Of a stretch of DNA of 64,000 nt, positions 1 through 8,201 are shown in pieces (within the stretch, counting starts at the first letter, position 1; each line of letters opens with the position of its first letter). The DNA is taken from NCBI GenBank assembly GCA_035549075.1, contig DASZRT010000043.1, positions 41,484-105,483 on the forward strand, read 5' to 3'. Both the position numbers and the translations under genes were made by a program. The notes beneath the pieces were generated by a model. The model saw only the letters and a list, made by a program, of their open reading frames with translations. It was not told the DNA's origin and did no database searches. The stretch comes from DASZFV01 sp035549075. GTDB taxonomy: Bacteria > Myxococcota_A > Polyangia > Fen-1088.

Positions 1-754
1 AGTGCGTGCCCCAGCGGCGGTCGAGCTCGAGGAACACGCAAGCCACCGTGAGCGCGGGCAGGGCGAGCAGCGAGAGCACGGCGGTCGTGCCCGTGCTGTA
101 GAGGAAGAGCGGCATGCGCCCGAGCGACATGCCCGGCGCGCGGTGCTTGGCGATCGTCACCAGGAAGTTGATGGCGCCGGCCGTCGTCGACAGCGTGAGC
201 GCGAGGATCGCCGCCGGGTAGAAGTCCATGTTGAGGCCGGCGTCGTAGCGGCGCGCCGCGAGCGGCACGTAGGCGAACCAGCCCGCGTCGGGCGCCTGAC
301 CGAAGAGCACGCTGCCGTAGAGCAGCAGCCCGGAGCACAGGTACATCCAGTAGCTGAAGGCGTTCAACCGCGGGAACGCCATGTCGCGCGAGCCCATGAG
401 CAGCGGCACGAGGTAGTTGCCGAAGCCCGAGAGCACGGGCGCCGCGTACCAGAGGATCATCGTCATGCCGTGCATCGTGAACAGCTGGTTGTAGGCCTCG
501 GGCGACAGCAGCCGTCGCTCGGGGCCGATGAGCTGCAGGCGCATGAGGAGCGCTTCGAGGCCGCCGACGATCAGCAGCGCCACGGCGGTCACGAGGTAGC
601 GGACGCCGATGCGCTTGTGATCGACGGTGCCGAACCAGCCGAACAACGTGTGCGGCGCGCTCCAAAGGCGATCGAGCCGGGCGGCGAGCGCGGCGTCGCG
701 TTCCCCGTCGGCAACGGGGAACGCGTGGGGAGATGAGAGAGGAGCGATCGTCAT
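1..754 (-). CDS. ctaD: Cytochrome c oxidase subunit I, N-terminal part (runs off the left edge)
   Basis: This is the catalytic subunit of the haem-copper terminal oxidase in the inner membrane, which reduces O2 to water with electrons from cytochrome c. About 251 codons are visible, read leftwards from ATG at 752-754; the C-terminal half with the CuB ligands lies outside the window. The subunit I signature is clear: WFGTVDHKRIG near residue 40, a low-spin haem His in LFTMHGMTMI, the loop GFGNYLVPLLMGSRDMAFPR, FSYWMY, and STTAGAINFLVTI. Several hydrophobic helices are present. It is divergent from a Sco-type assembly factor whose start is only 77 bp away, so this is probably part of a cox locus continuing to the left. 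No strong ribosome-binding site is visible. Confidence 0.95.
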   Translation of the reverse strand, partial: MTIAPLSSPHAFPVADGERDAALAARLDRLWSAPHTLFGWFGTVDHKRIGVRYLVTAVALLIVGGLEALLMRLQLIGPERRLLSPEAYNQLFTMHGMTMILWYAAPVLSGFGNYLVPLLMGSRDMAFPRLNAFSYWMYLCSGLLLYGSVLFGQAPDAGWFAYVPLAARRYDAGLNMDFYPAAILALTLSTTAGAINFLVTIAKHRAPGMSLGRMPLFLYSTGTTAVLSLLALPALTVACVFLELDRRWGTH

Positions 755-831
755 GGCGGTCCGCGCGGCGCGGAATTTCGAACGAGCAGGAGATGGGGTT
801 CGCCGCTCGCGGTGTCAATGTTTGGGGTGTG

Positions 832-2220
832 ATGAACTTCGAGACACGAAAGACATGGATCACGCGCGCGCTCGTCGGCGTCGCGCTCGTGAGCGCGACG
901 ATCGCGGCCGGCGTCGCGCTCGGGCAGAGGCTCGATCCGTCGCGCCGTCGCGCGGCCTTCGCGGCCACCGTGCCGTTCGCGTGTCCGGTGTTCTCCTTCT
1001 TCGGCGTCGACGGCGGCGTCGTCTCGCGGCAGAGCCTCGTGGGGCATCGTTGGGTCGCGACGTTCGATTTACAGACTTGTGACGACACAAGCGAGCGGCG
1101 CGCCCGGCGGCTGGCCGCGCTCCGGGCGGCGGTCGGGCCGGAGACGCCGATCGTGGAGTTGTGGCTGGGCCCGGGCGACGACTGGCGCGCCGTCCGCGCG
1201 CGCCGCGCGCCGATCGACGGCAGCCTCATCCTCGCGGCCGACGTGGAAGGCGACGGGCTCTGGCTGCGCGCCTTGAACGACGCCGCTGGCCGGCCGAGCC
1301 CGCCCGACGCGCGCGAGCCTTGGACGCGCGCCGTGCTGGTCGTCGACCGACGAGGTACGGTGCGCGCGGTCCGCGACATCGATGACGAACCGAGGGACGT
1401 CGCCGCGGAGCTGACCAAGATGTGGCCGTCCTTGCCGCTCGAAGAGCGGACGGCGCCGCGTCCCCACGCCGCGACGCCGACGCTCGTGGACTTCCGCGCT
1501 CACGATCAGGACGGCCAGCTCACGACGAACGAGACGCTGCGCGGCCGCGTGCTCGTCGTCGACTTCATCTTCACGAGCTGCACGGGCGTGTGTCCGACGC
1601 TGTCGGCGCGCATGGTGTCGCTGCAGCGACGTCTGCGCGGCGACGCCTACCGGTTCGTGTCGTTCTCGGTCGATCCCGAGCACGACACGCCCGAGGTGCT
1701 GCGCGCCTACGCCGCGCGGTGGACAACGTCCGCCGATCGCTGGCGCCTGTTGGCCCTCGACCGCGACGGCGTGGAGAGGGTCGCGCGCGGGCTGCGGGCC
1801 GCGGAGGCCGCGCCGAGCCTGCACGACGATCGCTTCATGCTCGTCGGCGTCGACGGCATGGTGCGCGGGCGCTACGCGGTGACGGAGCCCGGCGAGCTCG
1901 ACCTTCTCGCGCGCGACGCCCGTGCGCTGGCGGGCGGCCCGGAGGACGCGCCGATCGACGGCGACGAGAGCTTGCTGGCGCTCGGCTGCTTGGGTTGCCA
2001 CGGTGACGCGCGCACGGCGCCGGCGTTGTTTCCGCTCGCGGGGCGGTCCGTGCGGCTCGCGTCGGGCGTCACCGTCACGGCCGATGACGCGTACCTGCGG
2101 CGCGCGATCGTCGCGCCCGCGGCCGACCTCGTCGCGGGCTACGGCCCGACGATGCCCAGCTACGCCGGCCAGCTGGGCGCGCGCGAGCTCGACGCGATCG
2201 TGGCCGCGCTCGAGCGCTGA
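832..2220 (+). CDS. Sco/SenC copper chaperone fused to a C-terminal cytochrome c domain
   Basis: This 462-residue membrane-anchored protein probably delivers copper to, or reduces, the CuA site of the divergently encoded oxidase. After an N-terminal TM helix (about 11-32) there is a thioredoxin-like region (about 45-200) without a CxxxC pair. A canonical Sco domain follows, with copper ligands in SCTGVCP (C250, C254) and a candidate His at 331. A class I cytochrome c domain closes the protein, with CLGCH at 386-390 and a candidate axial Met at 441 (GYGPTMPSY). The ATG at 832 is chosen because it begins directly before the TM anchor; an in-frame ATG at 793 and a longer reading are possible. 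Sco-cytochrome fusions are known, but the degenerate first thioredoxin-like unit is unusual. Confidence 0.9.
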   Translation: MNFETRKTWITRALVGVALVSATIAAGVALGQRLDPSRRRAAFAATVPFACPVFSFFGVDGGVVSRQSLVGHRWVATFDLQTCDDTSERRARRLAALRAAVGPETPIVELWLGPGDDWRAVRARRAPIDGSLILAADVEGDGLWLRALNDAAGRPSPPDAREPWTRAVLVVDRRGTVRAVRDIDDEPRDVAAELTKMWPSLPLEERTAPRPHAATPTLVDFRAHDQDGQLTTNETLRGRVLVVDFIFTSCTGVCPTLSARMVSLQRRLRGDAYRFVSFSVDPEHDTPEVLRAYAARWTTSADRWRLLALDRDGVERVARGLRAAEAAPSLHDDRFMLVGVDGMVRGRYAVTEPGELDLLARDARALAGGPEDAPIDGDESLLALGCLGCHGDARTAPALFPLAGRSVRLASGVTVTADDAYLRRAIVAPAADLVAGYGPTMPSYAGQLGARELDAIVAALER

Positions 2221-2646
2221 GGTGGCTGTCGCGCAACGACGGTCCGCGTCCCCTGTTGCAAGGGGTTCCCGAGACCCACGTCGGCCTCGGAGGACCCATG
2301 CACGAGCCCCACGCAGAGAAGTCGCGCGCGTCGCGCGCCAGCTGTCCGACCACCAGGACGGACGCCCCGTGTCGCTTGAGCAAGAAGGCGGCGTCGCGTC
2401 AGGTGCCGAAGGCGCGAGCGCGACTTCTGCCGCATCTGGAACAAGGACAGCTACGACCGCGCCAAGAAGATCGGCGATCCGCGAAATCTCTTTCGCGACC
2501 TCTACACAAAGACCTGCAAAGCCGCGCAAGGGATCGCCTCGTGAGCGTGCGCGTCCGCAGCGCGTCTTGTCTCGTCGATCGGCGGGCGCATCTTGCGATC
2601 GTCGCCGCGGATCTCGCGCGCGAGCAACGAACGAGAGGAGAACCCC
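2221..2646. other. 426-bp intergenic region with a possible broken small gene
   Basis: No intact gene is evident. On the + strand, frame and third-position GC bias suggest coding from ATG at 2298 to about 2415 and then, one frame over, up to a TGA at 2542-2544. The second part reads DFCRIWNKDSYDRAKKIGDP and continues NLFRDLYTKTCKAAQGIAS. This composition looks like a real protein rather than a GC-rich shadow, but the two halves are in different frames and I do not recognise the family. It may be a frameshifted relic or a sequencing error. Confidence 0.25.
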
Positions 2647-3294
2647 ATGGCACAGTCAAATCAAAGAGGCTTCGCGGCGATGGATCCGGAGGAGCAGCGG
2701 CGAATCGCGAGCAAAGGCGGACACGCCTCTCACGAGAGCGGCAACGCGCACGAGTGGGACTCCGAGGAGGCCGCGGAAGCGGGACGCCTCGGCGGTCAGG
2801 CGTCGCACCACGAGCGCGCAGCGTTCCACCACGAGTCCGCGGCGCACCATCATGGGCAGGCGGCCCGCTACCGGGCGTCGGGCCAGCACGAGCGGGCCGA
2901 CCTCCACGCCGACAGCGCCCGCTCGCACGGCGAGAGCGCCGCACGGGCCAGCGAGCGCGCGTCCCAAGGCAGCGGCGGCGGTCGCGGCTTCGCCGGCATG
3001 GACCCGGAGCGGCAGCGCGAGATCGCGTCCGAGGGCGGGCGCGCATCGCACGGCGGGCGCGGATCTTCGTCGTCGGAAGACGACGAAGATCGCCGCAGCT
3101 CGCGCAGCGCCAGCGGCGGCTCCTCGCGCGGCGGCTCGCGCGAGCAGCACGCCGAGGCTGGTCGTCGCGGCGCCGAGAGCCGCTGGGGACGTGGCGAGTC
3201 GGACGACGACACGGGCGGCGAGGACGAGGGCGGCGGGGGCGGGAGCCGAAACGGCCGCACGCGCGGTCGCGAAGAATCGAGCCGTCAGGCGTAG
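2647..3294 (+). CDS. KGG-motif stress-induced protein
   Basis: This is a 215-residue, very hydrophilic protein rich in Gly, Ser, His, Arg and Glu, and probably intrinsically disordered. The motif FAxMDPExQRxIASxGGxASH occurs twice, near residues 9-31 (SKGGHASH) and 115-137 (SEGGRASH), with a partial copy (AGRLGGQASH) around 47-56. These are KGG repeats as found in GsiB-type general-stress or desiccation proteins, with KEGG/KGG varied to SEGG in the second copy. A central His/Ala-rich block (HHESAAHHHG) and an acidic Gly tail follow. ATG 2647 is supported by GAGAGGAG seven bases upstream. It is monocistronic, with hairpins directly after the stop. The role in desiccation or stress tolerance is inferred from the family. 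Confidence 0.85.
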   Translation: MAQSNQRGFAAMDPEEQRRIASKGGHASHESGNAHEWDSEEAAEAGRLGGQASHHERAAFHHESAAHHHGQAARYRASGQHERADLHADSARSHGESAARASERASQGSGGGRGFAGMDPERQREIASEGGRASHGGRGSSSSEDDEDRRSSRSASGGSSRGGSREQHAEAGRRGAESRWGRGESDDDTGGEDEGGGGGSRNGRTRGREESSRQA

Positions 3295-3298
3295 GGGA

Positions 3299-3351
3299 CC
3301 GAGCGAAAGCTCGGCGCGCGTCCCCGCCTCGCGAGACGAGGCGGGGGCGCG
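3299..3351. terminator. Two consecutive hairpins after the KGG gene
   Basis: Five bases after the TAG stop lies a 6-bp hairpin with a GAAA tetraloop (CCGAGC-GAAA-GCTCGG, 3299-3314). It is followed by a strong stem: CCCCGCCTCG (3322-3331) pairs with CGAGGCGGGG (3337-3346), extended about 5 bp outward through CGCG. There is no T-tract, so classical intrinsic termination is uncertain, but the position fits a 3'-end structure. Confidence 0.55.
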
Positions 3352-3492
3352 TGCGGTTGCGGCTCTACGTTGACCGCATCCCGGCACCCGGGCCATCGCG
3401 CTCGCGCGGGGCGTCGAGCTGACACGTCCCTGACGGGACACGCTCGTGCGCGTTCGCGGGCGATGCGGCCCCGTTAGGCTATTCTCCCCGCC

Positions 3493-4686
3493 GTGCAGCC
3501 CCAGCCGTCGCCCGCCGAACCACCTATCGCCTCCGACGTCCTCGAACGTCCTCGCCCTCGTAGGCACGGAAACGGCCGTCCGGGCGGCGCGCGCCGCCGG
3601 TTCATCGCCAGCATCATCGCCATCGGGGCGGCGCTGCAGCTGCCGCTCATTTGGGCGATCGGGCGGCTCACGGGACACCCCGTCCTCGGCGCCTCGATCG
3701 CGCTCCTGCTGACGGGCGGCTTCCTGTCGGGCGTGTTGGCGGCGCCCGCGGCGCTCGGCGATCCGAGCCCGGCGCGGCTCTACCTCGTGATGTGGCCGTT
3801 CTTCGTGTGGTGGACGTGGTCGCTCGTGTTCGCCGTGGCGACGCCAGTGATCATCGTGGCCACGCTCGTCGCGGGGGCGGCGCTCGACACGGCCGTCGCC
3901 GTCGCGCTCGTCGCTTCCGTCGTCGTCGCGACCGGCGCGTTCGTGCACCGCGTGCGCATCAAGCGCCGCGACGTCACGATCGCCGGCTTGCCGGCGGCGT
4001 TCGACGGCTACCGCATCGTGCAGCTGTCCGACCTGCACTGCGGGCCGTTCGCGAGCGGCCGCCGCGTCGCCCGCTGGGTGAAGCGCGCGAACCGCCTCGA
4101 AGGGGACCTCGTCGCCGTGACCGGCGATCTCATCGCGAGCGGGCCGGCCTTCGTCCGCACCGTCGCCCGTGAGCTGGGCGCGCTCGCGGCACGCGACGGC
4201 GTGTTCGCCGTCATGGGCAACCACGACTACTTCGTCGAGGGCGAGGTCATGGCCGACGCGCTCGACGAGGCGGGGCTCGCCGTGCTTCGCAACCGTGGCG
4301 CCTCGCTCACGCGCGGCGACGCGCGCCTCTTCGTCGCCGGCGTCGACGACACGTGGACGGGGCGGCACGACGTCGCGCGCGCGCTCGAAGAGCGGCCCGA
4401 GGGCGTGACCACCGTGCTGCTCGCTCACGATCCCGCGCTGTTCCCCGAGGCCGTCGAGCGTGGCGTCGACCTCACGCTGTCGGGGCACACGCACGGCGGC
4501 CAGCTCGGCGTGCCGTTCGCGACGCGGCGTTGGAACCTCGCGCGCCTCGTGACGCCCTTTACGACCGGCGTCTACCGCACGGGCAACTCGACGCTCTACG
4601 TGAACAACGGCCTCGGCACGACCGGCCTGCCGATCCGCTTGCTCGTGCCGCCCGAGATCGCGGTCATCACGCTGCGAAGCGCTTAG
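3493..4686 (+). CDS. Membrane-anchored metallophosphoesterase (YkuE/YaeI-like)
   Basis: This 397-residue calcineurin-like phosphoesterase carries an N-terminal membrane domain of four or so hydrophobic segments (about 37-56, 64-88, 97-150). The metal-binding motifs follow in order: QLSDLHCGP (178-185), VAVTGDLI (208-214), GNHDYF (242-247), and LSGHTHGGQLG near the C terminus. YaeI-type members hydrolyse UDP-diacylglucosamine (lipid X pathway) or related phosphodiesters at the membrane; the substrate here is not determinable. The start is GTG 3493; the first 35 residues are Pro/Arg-rich and a slightly later start is possible. Its stop overlaps the stop of the convergent mutS2 by 4 bp. Confidence 0.88.
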   Translation: MQPQPSPAEPPIASDVLERPRPRRHGNGRPGGARRRFIASIIAIGAALQLPLIWAIGRLTGHPVLGASIALLLTGGFLSGVLAAPAALGDPSPARLYLVMWPFFVWWTWSLVFAVATPVIIVATLVAGAALDTAVAVALVASVVVATGAFVHRVRIKRRDVTIAGLPAAFDGYRIVQLSDLHCGPFASGRRVARWVKRANRLEGDLVAVTGDLIASGPAFVRTVARELGALAARDGVFAVMGNHDYFVEGEVMADALDEAGLAVLRNRGASLTRGDARLFVAGVDDTWTGRHDVARALEERPEGVTTVLLAHDPALFPEAVERGVDLTLSGHTHGGQLGVPFATRRWNLARLVTPFTTGVYRTGNSTLYVNNGLGTTGLPIRLLVPPEIAVITLRSA

Positions 4687-7121
4687 CGGAGCTCGACGAC
4701 GGTGACGCCGTCGCCACCTTGGCGCGGCTCGCCCGGGGCCCAGCGCGCGACGTAGGGCGAACGCGCGAGGTAGGCGCGGATCTCTTTGCGGAGCGCGCCC
4801 GTGCCGTGACCATGGATCACGAAGAGGGGCGAGTTGCCGTCGAGCGCGGCGCGATCGAGGTACGCCTCGACGAGGCGCAACCCTTCGTCGGCGCGCTGGC
4901 CGCGCACGTCGACGGTGTTGTTCGGCGTCTGGATCGCGATCTGCAGCTCGTCGGGGCCGCTGCCGCGAAGCGCGGGCGTCGTCACGCCGCCGCGCTTTGC
5001 CTTCGCGGCGGCCGCGCCTTTGCCCAGCTCGTCGGCGGCGACCTCGAGCGAGAGCGCGCCGACGGAGACGCGCACGCGCCCGCGCGTGTCGAGGCCGCGC
5101 GTCACGACGCCCTCGGCGCCGAGCGACGGCACGAAGACGCGCGCGCCGACCTCGAGCGCGGGCGGCTTCTCGGGCGCGGGCTTGTCGGGCGCCCTGGGCA
5201 GGCGGCCCAGCGCCTCGCGCGCGACGCGCTCGACGGCCTCGCGCGCCTCGTCGGCCGATTGAGGTGTGCCCGCGCGCTGCGCGTCGCGCACGATCGCGCG
5301 CATCGCCTCGCGCGCCTCGCGCACCGATTCGTCGATCGCGGCGCGCGAGTGACGGCTGAGCTCGCGCTCGCGGCGTTCGAGCGCCGCGGCCGCCTCGCGC
5401 TGGACGTTTTCACTCTCCGCGAGGCTCGCGCGCGTCTCGCCGAGCCGGCGCGCCTCTTCGGCCACCTCGGCCTCGCGCGCTTCGAGCGTCGCGATCGCCG
5501 CCTCGAGGCCGACGCTGGCCGCGCCCGCGAGCGCGCGCGCCCGCTCGATGAGCGCCGCCGGCAGCCCCATGCGCGTCGCGATGTCGAGGGCGTACGAGCG
5601 CCCCGGCGTGCCCACCGACAACCGAAAGGTGGGCCGCAGGTGCGTGAGGTCGTACTCCATGCCGGCGTTCGCGAAGCGCGCGTCGCCGTCGGCCAGCGCC
5701 TTGAGGCTGTCGTAGTGCGTGGTGAGCACGGCGACGCCCGTGCCCTCGGCCAGCGCCTCGGCCGTCGCGCGCGCGAGCGCCGCGCCTTGATCGGGGTTCG
5801 TGCCCGCCATGAGCTCGTCGAGCAACACGAGCGTCGGGCCGTTCACGGCCTGACGGTGTCGCAGGATCTCGGCGACGTGCGTGAGGTGCCCCGAGAACGT
5901 CGAGAGATCGCCGATGACCGATTGCTGGTCGCCGATGTCGGCGAGCACGGCGGCGAAGAAGCCGACGCGGCTGCCGGGCTCGGCGGGAACGAGCATGCCG
6001 GCGCGCACGAGCAGCGCCGCGAGCGCCGTGCTCTTGAGCAGCACGGTCTTGCCGCCGGCGTTCGGGCCGCTCACGACGAGGATGCGCGCGCCGCGCCCCA
6101 CTCCCAGCGCGACGTCGTTGGCGACGAGGCGAAACTTCTCGCGCGCGGCGCGCAACGCGAGCAGCGGGTGGCGCACCTGGCGCAGGTCGATCTCGGCGGC
6201 GTCGGGCACCTCGACGGGGCGGCCGTCGTAGGCGACGCCGAGGCGCGCCTGCGCCGCGAGCACGTCGAGCGCGACGAGCGCCTCGGCCGAGGCGCGCAGC
6301 GACGACGCGGCCGTCGCGACGCGCGCCGAGAGATCCTCGAGGATGCGCCGTGATTCGCCGCGGATCTCGAGCTCGGCGACCTTGATGCGGTTGTTGGCGG
6401 CGACGAGCGCCATCGGCTCGACGTAGACGGTCTCGCCCGTGCGCGACGTGTCGTGCACGATGCCGAGGCCCATCGACTTCGCGCTCGCCTTGACCGGCAG
6501 CACGTAGCGGTCCTCGCGCACGGTGACGTAGCGGTCCTGCAGGAACGGCGCGAGCTCCTCGCCGCGCATGAGGTCCTCGATCGCCGCGCGCGCGCCGTCG
6601 GCCAGCTGCGCGCGCTCGCGGCGCAGGCGCGCGAGCGTCGGCGACACCGAGTCGCGGATCTCGCCCGCGCCGTCGAAGGTCTCGCGCAAGAGGCGCGCGA
6701 GCATCGGGTGCGCGTCGACGTCCGCGGCGCGCGCCGACGCCGCGGGCAGGGGAGCCCGGCCGCGTTCTTCGCCATCGTCGAAGAAGCGCCGCACGCCCTC
6801 GGCGACGCCGCACAGATCGGCGATGGGCCGCACATCCTCGGGCCCGAGCACGAGGCCTTTTTCAGCGGCGGCGAGGATGCCCTCGACCTCGGGCACGGCG
6901 AGCGAAGGCAGGTTCTCGCCGCGCCGGAGCACCGACGCGAGCTCGTCGACGGCGGCCATGTGCGCGCGCGCCTCGTCCGCGTCGTCGAAGGACGGCAGCG
7001 CGAGGCACGCAGCTCGTCCCTCGGGCGATTGGGCGCGCGCCGCGAGCTCGGCCAGGACCTCGGGCCAGTCCAGCGCCGCGCGCGAACGCTCGATCAGAGA
7101 ATCAGACGAACCGGCGGCCAT
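4683..7121 (-). CDS. mutS2: Endonuclease MutS2 (MutS-like ATPase with Smr domain)
   Basis: This 812-residue protein is full-length for MutS2, which acts on recombination intermediates and branched DNA, and in some bacteria on stalled ribosomes, rather than on mismatches. It lacks the N-terminal mismatch-recognition domains of MutS. The core/lever region (about 10-340) leads to the ATPase with Walker A GPNAGGKT (352-359) and Walker B LVLLDELMAGTNPDQG. A long Ala/Arg/Glu coiled-coil stretch follows (about 560-660), and the C-terminal Smr nuclease domain shows VDVRG and HGHGTGALR (about 735-812). The ATG at 7119-7121 lies in a 10-bp stem (see 7112-7140), and no good Shine-Dalgarno is visible. 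The gene appears monocistronic. Confidence 0.95.
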   Translation of the reverse strand: MAAGSSDSLIERSRAALDWPEVLAELAARAQSPEGRAACLALPSFDDADEARAHMAAVDELASVLRRGENLPSLAVPEVEGILAAAEKGLVLGPEDVRPIADLCGVAEGVRRFFDDGEERGRAPLPAASARAADVDAHPMLARLLRETFDGAGEIRDSVSPTLARLRRERAQLADGARAAIEDLMRGEELAPFLQDRYVTVREDRYVLPVKASAKSMGLGIVHDTSRTGETVYVEPMALVAANNRIKVAELEIRGESRRILEDLSARVATAASSLRASAEALVALDVLAAQARLGVAYDGRPVEVPDAAEIDLRQVRHPLLALRAAREKFRLVANDVALGVGRGARILVVSGPNAGGKTVLLKSTALAALLVRAGMLVPAEPGSRVGFFAAVLADIGDQQSVIGDLSTFSGHLTHVAEILRHRQAVNGPTLVLLDELMAGTNPDQGAALARATAEALAEGTGVAVLTTHYDSLKALADGDARFANAGMEYDLTHLRPTFRLSVGTPGRSYALDIATRMGLPAALIERARALAGAASVGLEAAIATLEAREAEVAEEARRLGETRASLAESENVQREAAAALERRERELSRHSRAAIDESVREAREAMRAIVRDAQRAGTPQSADEAREAVERVAREALGRLPRAPDKPAPEKPPALEVGARVFVPSLGAEGVVTRGLDTRGRVRVSVGALSLEVAADELGKGAAAAKAKRGGVTTPALRGSGPDELQIAIQTPNNTVDVRGQRADEGLRLVEAYLDRAALDGNSPLFVIHGHGTGALRKEIRAYLARSPYVARWAPGEPRQGGDGVTVVELR

Positions 7122-7140
7122 GAAAGAACGATGGCCGCCG
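7112..7140 (-). promoter_or_regulatory. Perfect stem-loop spanning the mutS2 start codon
   Basis: CGGCGGCCAT (7112-7121) is the exact reverse complement of ATGGCCGCCG (7131-7140) with a 9-nt loop. In the mRNA the AUG opens the 3' arm, so the initiation codon would be base-paired. This could lower or condition translation; it is an inference from sequence only. Confidence 0.45.
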
Positions 7141-7159
7141 CAAGGTCACGCAGCGAAGG

Positions 7160-7672
7160 TCACTGAGCGGCGGCGACGAGGCCGTTGGCCCACGTCTGGA
7201 TGCAGGCGACGTCCGTCGTCGACAGCGCCGGCTGGAGGAACGGCATCTGGAGGCCGCACGAGGGGTTGTTCTTGAGCTTTTCCATGAAGAGGCCCGTCGC
7301 GGGGTTCGATCCCTTCACGAGGAAGACCTTGCCCTTGTCGACGCACTCCGATGGGATCCCGTTGCTGCTCGCCGGCACCTGCGTCGGCGCCGTGCCGACC
7401 AGCTTGGTCTCCCAGCCAGCCGTCGTCATGTCGAAGTTCGCCGCCGGGTTGTTTGCGGTGTGACAGCCGACGCCCAGGCAGCCGTGCGCGAGAAAGAGCG
7501 CCTTGGCGTCGCAGCCGCTGCCGCCCGCGCCACCACCACCACCGCCGCCGCCCCCCGTGCCCCCCGTCTCACCGCCCCCGCTGCCACCGCCACAGCCCGC
7601 GAGCGCCATCGCGACGCCCGCCGTGACGGTGAAAATCCGGATCATCTTCGAGAGGGGAGACAGGTCCTTCAT
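7160..7672 (-). CDS. Lipoprotein with a CxxxxCH cytochrome-like domain
   Basis: This 170-residue predicted outer-membrane or periplasmic lipoprotein has the lipobox MALAGC at about residue 26, then a Gly/Ser/Thr linker (GGGGGGG) of about 28 residues and a globular domain containing HGCLGVGCH. That is a CX4CH variant of a haem-binding motif. Two further Cys pairs (SECVDKG, SCGLQMPF and DVACIQ) resemble the Cys-rich cytochrome-like domains common in myxobacterial lipoproteins. Whether it binds haem is uncertain because the spacing is not CXXCH. ATG 7672 is chosen because GGAGG lies 6 bp upstream and a signal peptide follows directly; a longer reading adds only non-signal residues. It is encoded between mutS2 and the MIF-like gene. 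Confidence 0.8.
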   Translation of the reverse strand: MKDLSPLSKMIRIFTVTAGVAMALAGCGGGSGGGETGGTGGGGGGGGGAGGSGCDAKALFLAHGCLGVGCHTANNPAANFDMTTAGWETKLVGTAPTQVPASSNGIPSECVDKGKVFLVKGSNPATGLFMEKLKNNPSCGLQMPFLQPALSTTDVACIQTWANGLVAAAQ

Positions 7673-7793
7673 AGATCCTCCAGTGCTGGTGCGTATCACG
7701 AGTTGCGGTCCTGGCGAAAGTTCTAGCCCGTCCGCGCGCGCCGCCCTGCTGATCGCGGTCACGCGCGATGCACGGTCCGACGACGCGTTCCGA

Positions 7794-8147
7794 CTACGCG
7801 AACGTGCTTCCGTTCCAGCCCCACAGGTAGTCGGCGGCGTCGGCGAAGTCGATGTAGACGCGGGCGCGCGGCACGCCGATCGCGGCCTCGAGGCGCTCGC
7901 AGATGTCGCGCGACAGGGCCTCGGTGTCCTCGGGTTTCATCTGCCCGATGTTTCGCACGACGACGAAGGCCGCGGGCGCCGGGTCGCCGCCGAAGGTCAT
8001 GCCGACCTCGGGCACGACGCAGGTCATGACCCAACGTTCCGGTTTGTCGAAGCGTTGGGCGACGGCGCGTGACAGCGCCGAGAGCAAGGCATCCCGCGGC
8101 GCGGGCGACGGGACGGCGACGTTCGTGAAGACTTGGCAGAGCGGCAT
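7794..8147 (-). CDS. Macrophage migration inhibitory factor (MIF)-like tautomerase
   Basis: This 117-residue protein is the size of human MIF (115). After Met removal it begins with Pro, the catalytic base of the tautomerase superfamily (MPLCQVFTNV; human MPMFIVNTNV). Other landmark positions match MIF: a Lys near residue 36 (FDKPERW), MTFGG (MIF MAFGG), IGQM at the Ile64 site, RVYIDF (MIF RVYINY), and a C terminus GWNGSTFA (MIF GWNNSTFA). The CALC thiol-oxidoreductase motif of animal MIF is absent (APAAF here). Phenylpyruvate/dopachrome tautomerase activity is therefore likely; a physiological role is unknown. There is a 54-bp gap to the upstream lipoprotein gene on the same strand, so the two could be cotranscribed. 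Confidence 0.9.
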   Translation of the reverse strand: MPLCQVFTNVAVPSPAPRDALLSALSRAVAQRFDKPERWVMTCVVPEVGMTFGGDPAPAAFVVVRNIGQMKPEDTEALSRDICERLEAAIGVPRARVYIDFADAADYLWGWNGSTFA

Positions 8148-8201
8148 CGGGAGCTCGCCGCGGCCCTCCGACGTGGGAGACCGCGGCGAACGGGCGCAAC
8201 T

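Noticed and set aside
2656..4494. A 612-codon minus-strand frame
   Set aside because: It is opposite the KGG gene and metallophosphoesterase, both with clear motifs; it has a repetitive Arg/Asp/His composition typical of shadows.
4353..6353. A 666-codon open frame opposite mutS2
   Set aside because: It is an antisense shadow: Arg/Ala/Asp-rich with no domain, running against a complete MutS2. Long shadows are normal in GC-rich genes.
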